Assembly (NCBI GenBank): GCA_032158295.1
Contig: CM063251.1
Span: 18,725,425-18,789,424, forward strand
DNA: 64,000 bases
Direction of reading: 5' to 3'
From: Pycnopodia helianthoides
Lineage: Eukaryota > Echinodermata > Asteroidea > Forcipulatida > Asteriidae
Within the stretch, counting starts at the first letter, position 1; each line of letters starts with the position of its first letter. Position numbers and translations under genes: made by a program. Of this stretch, positions 23,601 to 35,600 are shown in pieces. The notes under the pieces are model-generated. The model worked only from the letters and a program-made list of their open reading frames with translations, searched no databases and was not told the origin of the DNA.

Positions 23601-26600
23601 ATGTTTGTTGGGGTGTTTGTTGGGGTGTTTGTTGGGGTGCTGTGTTGGGATGCTGTGTTTGGGTGCTGTGTTGGGGTGCTGTGTTGGGGTGTTTGTTGGG
23701 GTGCTGTGTTTGGGTGCTGTGTTGGGGTTTTGTTGGGGTGTTTGTTTACCGCTTGGAGTTGATATGGCACCCACGGTTCTTGCTCTATAAAATCAATATC
23801 TGGTACATTCAAATCCACATCTGTATCTATCAGATAAAACAAGACAATACAAATACAAATTACAAAAACGTAAAAATATTCTACATTTCTATAACAAACA
23901 TGAAAAACAAGCAATTTCATCAACCTTATAATTCGTCTGCGTTTGAATGAAGCTGCGAATTCCAGTTTTACAACTTAATAACTATGATTGAAGAAGTCGG
24001 CTTAGTTTGGAAGTTAAATTTTAAAGTAAACATAGATACCAGTCTCTGAAACAGCAGTTTCAAAAATAATCAACTTTTAAACATGATTTTTCTGAAGACA
24101 CAGAATTTTGGCGGTCAGGCGTATTGGCAAAACTTCACCCAATTGCTATTTTACCTTAACGACACAATTTAGAAAGGGGAAAACAAACCCCAAGGGCTAA
24201 ACTTACCTGAGCTTTTAGTGAGTGTCAGAGCTACAGTCTCTGGGTAGGTCACATTACTAAAAGTAGCACCTTCAGAGTTCCAGAAGTTATCCCAGTCCTC
24301 CGGGTTGCCTTCTAGTCCCTCGTAGAATGTTTGTACTTGCCAAGCTGCTGCTCTTAGCAAACTTGACGCTCCTACAAATTGAATCATCATATAAGATAGC
24401 AAAAAACTTTGTGAGTGACGAGAGATTTTATTTATTTTAAATCTTTCTCCTGAAGACAAACGAAGTATACTGCTCGAAATGTTGAGTTCCAATTTACTCG
24501 ACTCTGGTTCTGTTTTAGAACCATCACTTCTTTACAGAAGAGATTATTTCTACAGGGTTGTCACCCGCAGTTACTTTTATTACCCGAACCGTGCAAAGCT
24601 CCAAATATTAGTTAAAGCATGCCGGCAACATTGGTAGTTGTCAAAAACCAGAATAAGCAATTTGTGTGACCCAACATATACATAAAATAACAAACCTGTG
24701 AAATTTTAAAAGCTCAATTGATCACCGAAGTCACAAGAAAATAGTAAAATAATCACTGTTTTGACACTGTTTTCCTTTATTAGATTTCAGACTAATGATA
24801 TAAAAACTTGTTGTACAAACTAGAACTTCCTTTGACTTCTTACCTGAGTAGAAGTTTCTTGAAGTGTCTTCAATAACATCAATACCAGTTCCTTCTCTTG
24901 ATTCATCCTTTATAATATCAATCATATTCAAGTACGAATCCGCTGCTAAAATCTGAAATATTCAATAATCATTTAAAAATAAACATGAAGGACAAAGTTG
25001 AGTTTAAGAAGTATTTTTTTAAGGAAACAGACGATCAGAACATACTCATTGAAAAATTGAGTTGTTACACCACATGTTCTTTTCAGGTTATAGATTGCTT
25101 GAGTTACCAGAGAGATAAGAAGGTGTAGTTACCTGAGTGTTTGAGGTGATTTCATTAGGGTTATAGATGCTTGAGTAACCAGAGAGATAAGAAGGTGTAG
25201 TTACCTGAGTGTCTTAGGTGATTTCATTAGGGTTATAGATTGCTTGAGTAACCAGAGAGATAAGAAGGTGTAGTTACCTGAGTTTGAGGTGATTTCATTA
25301 GGGTTATAGATTGCTTGAGTAACCAGAGAGATAAGAAGGTGTAGTTACCTGAGTGTTGAGGTGATTTCAATAGGGTTATAGATTGCTTGAGTAACCAGAG
25401 AGATAAGAAGGTGTAGTTACCTGAGTCTCTGAGGTGATTTCATTAGGGTTATAGATTGCTTGAGTAACCAGAGAGATAAGAAGGTGTAGTTACCTGAGTG
25501 TCTGGGTGATTTCATTAGGGTTATAGATTGCTTGAGTAACCAGAGAGATAAGAAGGTGTAGTTACCTGAGTGTTTGAGGTGATTTCATTAGGGTTATAGA
25601 TTGCTTGAGTAACCAGAGAGATAAGAAGGTGTAGTTACCTGAGTGTTTGAGGTGATTTCAATAGGGTTATAGATTGCTTGAGTACCAGAGAGATAAGAAG
25701 GTGTAGTTACCTGAGTGACTGGGGTGATTTCATTAGGGTTATAGATTGCTTGAGTAACCAGAGAGATAAGAAGGTGTAGTTACCTGAGTGTCGGAGGTGA
25801 TTTCATTAGGGTTATAAATTGCTTGAGTAACCAGAGAGATAAGAAGGTGTAGTTACCTGAGTGTCGGAGGTGATTTCATTAGGGTTATAGATTGCTTGAG
25901 TACCAGAGAGATAAGAAGGTGTAGTTACCTGAGTGTCTGAGGTGATTTCATTAGGGTTATAGATTGCTTGAGTAACCAGAGAGATAAGAAGGTGTAGTTA
26001 CCTGAGTGTCGAGGTGATTTCATTAGGGTTATAGATTGCTTGAGTAACCAGAGAGATAAGAAGGTGTAGTTACCTGAGTGTCTGAGGTGATTTCATTAGG
26101 GTTATAGATTGCTTGAGAAACCCAAAGAGAGATAAGAAGGTGTAGTTACCTGAGTGTCTTAGGTGATTTCATTAGGGTTATAGATTGCTTGAGTAACCAG
26201 AGAGATAAGAAGGTGTAGTTACCTGAGTGTCTGGGGTGATTTCATTAGGGTTATAGATTGCTTGAGTAACCAGAGAGATAAGAAGGTGTAGTTACCTGAG
26301 TGTCTGAGGTGATTTCATTAGGGTTATAGATTGCTTGAGTAACCAGAGAGATAAGAAGGTGTAGTTACCTGAGTCTCTGAGGTGATTTCATTTGGGTTAT
26401 AGATTGCTTGAGTCACAGCAGCTGATGTTTGTTTAGTTATATCCAAGTTCAGAATCTTCATCTCTGCCAGTTTTTCCACGAGTTTGAATCGCACCTAAAA
26501 GAGGAATGAAATAATCTCCGTTACTTTAAGAAAGAGGAACACAGTGAATTAGAATGCTAAAGTTATTGTAAAATACTAACAGAAACAGTATACTGCATTC

Positions 26601-29600
26601 AAGTATCCGATTAGTTTTGGATGAATTTCTTTAAAAAAATCCAACAAGTATAGAACATTTGTAGTTGAGGAGCCCCCCCTTTCAAAAAAAATAAAATAAA
26701 TAAATAATAAATAAAATAGATAATAATAATAATTTGTACAAAAAACCAAAAACAATTTCAACCCATAGAATTTTTGTTTAATATCAATGTATTATTTTGT
26801 TCTATACCAAACTTTCCTCCCACACTTTTTTAATCACTCTTGCAGTTAATGTTTTTTAAAACATTGTAATTGCCCCACACCCCCTAAGCCATAAAAAAAA
26901 AAAATTTTAGTTTGAATCAGGAGACTTTACTTCACCTGTTTCTTTTGCAGTAACCAATCTGAATCTTGATCTACATCTTCATTGTCCAGTCCTGATCCTT
27001 GTGATTGTCCCTGAGTGTCCTCATTAAGTGCTAAGGCTAGAGTAGTAATGAGCTTAGTGGCAGACTGGGTGTCTCCCTTCTCAAGATATAGATCGAGGGT
27101 GGTTGTAGAACCTTCACTTAGAGCAGTTAGCTCTGTAGCTAGCTGAGTATCATCTGGAGGTAGAACCTAAGGTATAAAAACCAATAAGACTTATTCCATA
27201 ATCAAGGGTGGTTGTAGAACCTTCACTCAGATCAGTTAGCTCTTTAGTTAGCTGAGTATCATCTGGAGGTAGAACCTAAGGTATAAAACCAATCAAAGGT
27301 TGTTTCTAGAACCTTCACTTAGAGCAGTTAGCTCTGTAACTAGCTGAGTATCATCTGGAGGTAGAACCTAAGGTATAAAATCAATCAAAGGGTGGTTGTA
27401 GAACCTTCACTCAGAGCAGTTAGCTCTTTAGTAACAGCTGAGAATCACCTGGAGGTTGTACCTAAGTTAAAATCATCAAAGGGTGGTTGTAGAACCTTTG
27501 CTTGAGCAGTTAGCTCTTTAGTTAATAGCTGAGTATCATTCTGGAGGTAGAACCTAAGGTATAAAACCATCAAAGGTTGTTTCTAGAACCTTCACTTAGA
27601 GCAGTTAGCTCTGTAGCTAGCTGAGTATCATCTGGAGGTAGAACCTAAGGTATAAAAACCAATAAGACTTATTCCATAATCAAGGGTGGTTGAAGAACAT
27701 TCACTCTGAGCAGTTAGCTCTTTAGTAATAGCTGAGTATCATCTGGAGGTAGAACCTAAGGTATAAAACCAATCAAAGGTTGTTTTTAGAACCTTCACTT
27801 AGAGCAGTTAGCTCTTAGTTAGCTGAGTATCATCTGGAGGTAGAACCTAAGGTATAAAACCAAGACTTATTCCATAAAAAAAAATATGGCTTTTAGAACA
27901 TTCACTCAGAGCAGTTAGCTCTTTAATTAGCTGAGTACTCTTTCAATTCTAGATATATCAGGGTTTCTTCTTACTTTGACTTGAAGTCGGTCATGCACAC
28001 CAACACCCAAGGAGTCCGTCACCTCAATGTGAACATCTACCATGTAGAATCGACTAGCCACACCCATAGGTAAAGTAATGGGTGGAGTCACACCTTCTGG
28101 GCTGTAGTACAGTAGCGTAAACATCTCATCGGGTGTGGTCTCAGCTCCAGTGACTTTAGTTCTACCTTCATTTCCAGTACTGTATAGAAACTCATGATGA
28201 AGGGGCAACTCAGCTGAATGAAAACCTGACGTAATAGCCAGATCAAAATGAGAAACACATAAGAACATGGTGTCCGAGTGATGAAACAGCTGTTGTTTTT
28301 CCTGAAGTATTGTTGGGCTTTATATAGTTATCTTATATAAACACATCATAAAGGGATCAGGAAAGCAACAAGTATAATATGCTAATCAGGGTAGTTATAA
28401 CCAACATCTAATCCAGTTTACAACTGGTACACCAGTTATATGTTAATCAGGGTAGTAAACCAACAACTAATCCAGTTTGAGACTGGTACATCAGTTATAA
28501 ATCAAGGTAGTAAACCAACAACTAATCCAGTTTAAGACTGGTACATCAGTTATAAATCAAGGTAGTAAACCAACAGCTAATCCAGTTTAAGACTGGTACA
28601 TCAGTTATTACCCAAGGTAGTAAACAACAACTTATCCATTTTAAGACTGGTACATCAGTTATATGTTAATCAGGGTAGTAAACCAACAACTAACCCAGTT
28701 TAAGCCCTGTACATCAGTTACATGTTAATCAAGGTAGTAAACCAACAACTAATCCAGTTTAAGACACCTTCATCAGTTATATGCTAATGGTTGTAACCAC
28801 AACCATTCCAGTGCAACAACCTTTTGTACAAACACAAGCTGGGCCTGATGTCATAGAGCTGCTTTAGCGCAAACAAATTGCTTAGCACAAAACAATGCTG
28901 TTTTAATACCAGAATAAGGTTACCAGCCAAAATACCATACCACATATACTGTGTGTGACTAGTTTTCTGATAATCTTTGCTTAGCAGACAATTATTCTGC
29001 ACTATTTTCTGCATAAGCAGCTCTATGAATCCGGGGGCTCGAATTTAGGGGAGCATCCCACAAGGCCACAGAGCTTGTAGCTACAAATTCTTACTGGACC
29101 AGAATATAGACCATGTTACATTTGTTTATAGAGTGGTGAACTCGTACACTATAATGTTATTCCTGACGGGCAAGATACTACACAGACTCAATGTGCCCGC
29201 CGAAGTCCAGGCCCTGTGGCTCTTTTGTAAACATGTGATGTCACAGGTGTCTATACACTGCTTTTGCTTATAAGACAAGAGCAAAAAGACGTTTTATCTC
29301 ATCTGTCTTACGGGTAAGTATACTTCGATACTAAACAAAACAGAAAGATATTTATCAGACTAAAATTCACCATTTGAACACCATTTTGTTTTTATTGAAG
29401 ATACAAAGTGAGGTATTCTTATTCCATTGAAAAACACAAGACTGTTGGACCTGTCCGAGTTTACTGGCCCGACGCTAAAATCACTGGCCTCAGGCCTGCG
29501 ATCCAGTGTAAATTTCAATCCCAGCAGGTGGCCCCATCTCAGGCCTTAACACTGTACCTACCTGTACATGTGATGGCAAACTGTGTACTGAGTGCTACAC

Positions 29601-32600
29601 CTTCAGCTGGTGTAATACTACAGCTGCCTGTATCAGGAACCTCTCCAATCACATACTGATACTCTGAGTAGCCGAATGACTGTAAATGCCTGTTATAGAC
29701 TGTAATTCCTACTGAGAATCTGGACGATTGATGCAGGAGAAAGAAAGATGGTTTCAAGATGAAGTACGGACCTTTGCTTCCTGATTAGGAAAAGAAAAAA
29801 GAAAAAATTCTTTTAATAATAATAATAATAATAACAAGTTCTTATATAGCGCATTCCACAATGTTTCAATGCGCTTTACATTAGTGCCCTGGTCATTGTG
29901 CCGATAGCATTCCTGTAATCTTTCTCAGCTCCCAGGGGAATATACAGCCCTGTGCTGCCGTGGCGCACCGAAGGCTTTTCAAACACAATATCAACCTCTA
30001 CCCTCGCAGGTACCCATTTATACCCCTGGGTGGAGAGGAGCAATTATAGTAAAGCATCTTGCTCAAGGACACAAGGGTCATGACCGGGATTCGAACCCAC
30101 ACCCGATGACTCGACCACCAGAACTTGAATCCGATGCTCTAAACCACTCGGCCATGACACCCTATCAATAATGAATTTTTTTATAAATTGCTATTCTTCA
30201 CAAGTTTTTGCAGCTCTTGTTATGCCATTTTCTCCACTTCATTGTCTGTTTCGTGAGTTTGAATCCCGAGTAGTTTGCCTGTTTGTAATTTCTTAAAAAC
30301 TATGGCATTTCAAGCAAAACTATTTTCATGTTTTCCACCATGACCATCTTTATACCATGTAAGTTATGTGCAAATCTGTGAACCTTTATAATTTCAATCT
30401 TACCAATGTTTGTGCACACCCTTTAAGAGAGAGATCACAAATGAAGTTGTTCTTACCAGTTTCTGTTTCTACATCCTGCTGGTATCTACTGTTATCCGAT
30501 CCTACACCGGTAATATTCCATGTGTAGTCCAAGTCCACAGTATTATTCCAACATTTCAAACATTCTACTTCTAAGGCTAACCGCTTCTGAGGATTTATTT
30601 TATAACCACAGTTACGGATACATCTGAAAGGGAGAAAGTAAATAATATATTTGTAATGGGATGAAATTGTAGGCCCCTAGTATACCTACGTCCAGCTCGG
30701 ACTAGGGCACATTGAGGAAGGATTGTCCAGCACTGCTGCCAATCACCAACTCATCACACATAACCAGGCAACTACCCACCCCTAGACTCGCCCTAGTCCG
30801 AGCTGGACATAGCTATACTAGGGGATTACAAAAAAAGGGGCCTACAATTTCATCCCATCACATATTATATATGCATTATTCTTTGAATGTATGATCAATA
30901 AATGAAATCATTTAATTTTTTGTTCAAGGGAATATGTTTTATTTAATTTTGTTTCACCCTACACCAATGTGTGATAAGCACTGTACTTGGTGCTTTCCTA
31001 AATTTCATAGAGCTGCTTAGGCAAAAAGATTGCAAAGCACAAAACAATTCTGCTTACAAAATACAATGTTGTATGTACCAGTTGTAACTGGTTCCCTGCC
31101 TATTTTTGCTTAGCAGAAATTTGGTAAGCACTTCTCTCTTAAGCAGCTCTCTGAAATTTGGCCATGGTTTTTAAAGAATGAAATACTGGGCGAAAATTTT
31201 GTTTTACCCTCGACCATTAAACCTCTTACTGTTCAACAGTTTAAAGTAAATTCAAAGTTAAATATTGTTAGAAGAAATGAGTTTGGTGTACAGGCAATAA
31301 CCAGGAGAGTTATATTCATCTTGAGAAAATAGTTTGTTCTTAGAAGAACCAGGGTTGAGATAAAGTAGAATTCTTGAGTTGTGCTCTGCTCGTCTTCAGG
31401 AAAAATAGAGTGACATACACATTCCTAAAAGAATGATGCACCACTATAGATTAGAATTCAAAAACTTTTTATTTTTTTTTATTTTTAAAATTGCAGCTTA
31501 TCAAAAATGAGGACATTTTCAGCCACAGCAAGACCAGGGTTTGCCCATTACTTTTTCAGTGACTGGCCAGCAGGACCAGTTAGCTTGTCATTTCACTAGT
31601 CTGTCAGGTTTGTCACTTTTCCATATTTCATATGAAATAGGGATGCTTTTCAACACTGACCTAGCAAGCCGGACCCACTTGGAGTGAAACTCTGTGCTGT
31701 GTTTGTTCAGTTTCCAATGGCGCAGTTGAGAAAACCCAACAGGAGGATCTCAGCTGATCTGATTTCAGCTGATCTGATTTCAGCTGATCTGATTTCAGCT
31801 GATCTGATTTCAGCTGATCTGATTTCAGCTGATCTGATTTCAGCTGATCTGATTTCAGCTGATCTGATTTCAGCTGATCTGATCTCAGCTGATCTGATCT
31901 CAGCTGATCTGATCTCAGCTGATCTGATCTCAGCTGATCTGATCTCAGCTGATCTGATCTCAGCTGATCTGATCTCAGCTGATCTGATCTCAGCTAATCT
32001 GATCTCAGCTGATCTGATCTCAGCTGATCTGATCTATTTAAATCTTAATTGAATGAGAGTTGAAGCAGATTTTGTATACATTAATTGATTTTACCTGATT
32101 TGAAGTTTAGGGGGCTCACTCTGGATTATCCTCACAGTCTGAATGAAGTGTTGAGTATCTCGTCCTTCCTTGCTACCTTCTACACCAAACACGTATTGAC
32201 TACTCCTGGTCAGATTCTCTAATGGGATGTTATACGATGATGTCCCTATAGCAATGGATACATCCGGACCATCACCAAGACAACCTGGATCTGATATATC
32301 AAGACAAATGGAAGAAAGGTAAAACCTGTAAAAGCTGCAGAAGTGGAAATTATTAATAATCTGAAGGTTATTTTTCGGTTCCTTTTTTCTATTAGAAGGG
32401 ACTTGTCTCACACAACAAATGTCCTCTCACATGTATTTCCTTACTGTATTTTTTTTATTCCACTATTAAGGGTTTTTTTCACATTGAAAACACAAGCAAA
32501 CAGAAGGAGCATTCTGAAACAAAACCATTGAACTCAAGAAACTCCATATTCATAAGCTAGCGAATTGCGGGCTGGTACTCCTGAATTATGGGCCAATATG

Positions 32601-35600
32601 CCTAAATTGCAGCTGATACGCCTGAATTGCAAGCCAAGTAATGAACCACAAGGGAAACTGACTGGGTAAATTTCAAATGGTTAGGGGTTGAACAAAGAAA
32701 AATCGACTAGAGCGGGATTTGAACCAACAAACCTCCGGATTAACGTACCAGCGCTCTACCAACTGAGCTATCTAGCCCTATGTTGGCGGTCTCCCTATTT
32801 TGTCAATATCTTTGTTCGGGGGTGCCAGTCAGAAGCCATGCAACCGTTAACTGCCGTGTAGCCAGGAATCACATCCAAGTTTACGATACAACCTGGGAAG
32901 CAGCAGCCACAGGGCTGAGTTGGTAGAGTGCCGCTATGTTAATCCTGAGGTCGCTGGTTCAAATCCCGCTCTAGTTAATTTTTCTTTTCCCAAACCAAAT
33001 GAATTGCAAGCCGGTTTGCATAAATTGCGGCAGATACTCACCAAAAAAAAATAAAATAAATGAATAAATAAATAGTAAAATAATCTGATTTGAAATGCTT
33101 CAGATTGCACAGTATCTAGGCTTTTAAAACCAAAATTAAACATCAAGTAAAATAAATTTGATTAAAGTAGAAAAACATTTCATTTACTTTGACAATCAAG
33201 CAACAGAGTGAGTAGTTATAAGGTATATTTACCATCTGGTTAGGAGCAATAAACCCGTCTTCAAACTTGAAGATCTCATCCGGAAGTCTACAGTACCAGG
33301 AGAACATTATCGGATCATTTTTATAGAGTTGGCTAGTTTGGTTTTCAGATGCTAGACTATCCTCTAAGGTCATCTCATCGGGTCAAAGGACACTGATGCG
33401 TCTAATGAGATACTTTCATTCCAGCTAATCGTCACTACACTTCCTCCGACTATGCTAATGACAAGGTCAGAGGGCATGACCTCTATGAAGGTCTGATTCT
33501 GATTCAGGACTTTGGCATCGTTATCCATGGTGACAGTCAACTGCAGGAGGTAGGTGTTGTAATCCAGGGTACGTCGGGGTATAACCAAATCAGCATTAGT
33601 CGCTTGGACGGTAACTGGTAGCCCGTATCCAAAAAGCTGGTTAGCGGGAAGAGGTCTCTCATTGAAGTACGAGACGATGTAGGCATCCCACTGGAACAGC
33701 GCCCTCGTGGTGGATGCGCAGTCTAACGTAATCTCAGACACCAGGATGATGAGCTGGTTGCGTTTGACTTGCCAAGGATTAGAGACGTTCTTACTGCCTC
33801 CGTGGATTACAACACGGGGTAGTCTACATGGATCTTCAGTGATGGGGAGGAGGGTGGTAACGCTGAGGGACGAGGCATAGTTTGAACCTGTTATCACAAC
33901 CTCGTAGTCTCCGGATTTATTGAAGGTGAGATTATACGTAGTGACTGCATGAGTGAAAGGATCGAACGGAAGATAGATGTTAGGGTTCATCAGTGATAGA
34001 GCTGATGCAACAGCATCTTTATCGTTGATTGGTGTCGATAACACCTCCACCTTGCTATGATTTCCAACTTGCAGTGTGTAGGTAGCTTGTGTTCCAGGCT
34101 GAGCAGCAAATACAACCAATGTGATTGACTCAAATTGAGCTACAGGGCCAGAGTGAGCGGCAAACAACCCGATAACACTCTCCTGCAGATGATAGTGGCT
34201 GAAGAATCTTCAAAGTTAAAGATGTTCATGGTGAGCAGACGTATGCTATAGGTGATCGAATCAGTGTACAGATGCTCCACGTGTGCATCTGAACTTGACT
34301 TGACGACACCATCACCAAATCGCCATAAATACTTCATTGCAGTACCCTCCGTGACTGGACTGTTAAATGAACAGGATACTCAACCGGGAAGTAGTTTCGG
34401 TTTGGGCCTCCACCCCGGGTGCCATAAGTCACTCCAGGTCGGTCGACATTGTGAGATGTTATGGTACAATTGAAGATCGGAACTTCGGTTTGGGCGTTGA
34501 CTGGAAACACTTGCTGACTGACGAGGTTGTGGACTGTTACGACAGCCGGGTACAAGCCAGGGGAGTAGTATGGTCAGGGTCAAGAATCTAACAATCGGAC
34601 CATTTACAAAAGCTTCTGTAAAATTAACATTACACAGAGGGTTGTTGACCTCCTCCTCTGGGACATCACAATTGCTTCCCGTTGTAAGATTGTACTGAAT
34701 CCAATTTATAATGTCAAGGCTGCCAAGATCTATCGTAAGGAGGGGGTTCATCCATTCGCCAAAGTCAAATGTGATACTGGCGTTTGTCGGCAGCTTTGCA
34801 ACCCGTGTATCCCAGAAGAGATTGAACGTGATGTTACCTCGGGTATTTCACCGGTGTATCGGTGGTCAAACTGAACCCCCAACTTTATCCTCGACGGCTA
34901 TGAGAAGCTGGCGTGTGCGTCATCATGCCGATTTCATTACTAGCGATGACAAACGAGGCGTAGAGACCCAAGGCCGGGTACAGATGCTGCTTGGAGTCGG
35001 ACTTACTCGTTGTCGTTGCATTCAGGGAGGATGTGATGACAAAGTTGGTTCCAAAATGCCACTCTAAGCGGACATTAGTCCCACTGGCTAGTGACACATA
35101 TAAAGTGACGGGTTCTCCGAGAGCAACAAACGGTTTCTCCGCCCAGACTTCAATGCCTGTGATTTCAGCTTCTACATAGATCCGATCATGTAAGGATAGA
35201 ACAGGTGGTACAAGATTCCTGGCTGTAATGCTCACATCCTGCCATCCGGATTCATTGATGTGTTCTCCCGGTACGACGACACTACCGACTAATCCATCCA
35301 TAACGAGGGAGTACGTTCTATTATTGAGTTCCAATACTGATTCAACATCAGTTCCAGTGATAAGACTAATATTCACAGGAAGGTCCCGACCATACTGGCC
35401 AATCTTCTTACTCGTTACACTAAGACCACTTGCAGGCACCTGCACCACAACGGCTTGGCTCGCGTACACTTCAGGATGGAAGAAGTTAGAGCAATTCAGT
35501 TGTATTTCGTATTCTCCGATCCGACTGTAAGTGTGATTGATCGGGATATAGACAAAATACTGATCGAGATCCAAGATGGTGGAATTATCTCCAAAATCCC

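Noticed and set aside
23471..23950. Cys/Gly/Val-rich and Pro/Thr/His-rich frames
   Set aside because: Translations of the G/T-rich minisatellite at the exon 19 donor. Only 23750..23826 is a real exon.
25090..26360. CRISPR-like regular array
   Set aside because: The units are near-identical throughout with no unique spacers, derive from exon 16, and the DNA is eukaryotic.
31684..32052. 122-codon plus-strand frame of repeated ISADL
   Set aside because: By-product of a 15-bp minisatellite inside an intron of the opposite-strand gene.
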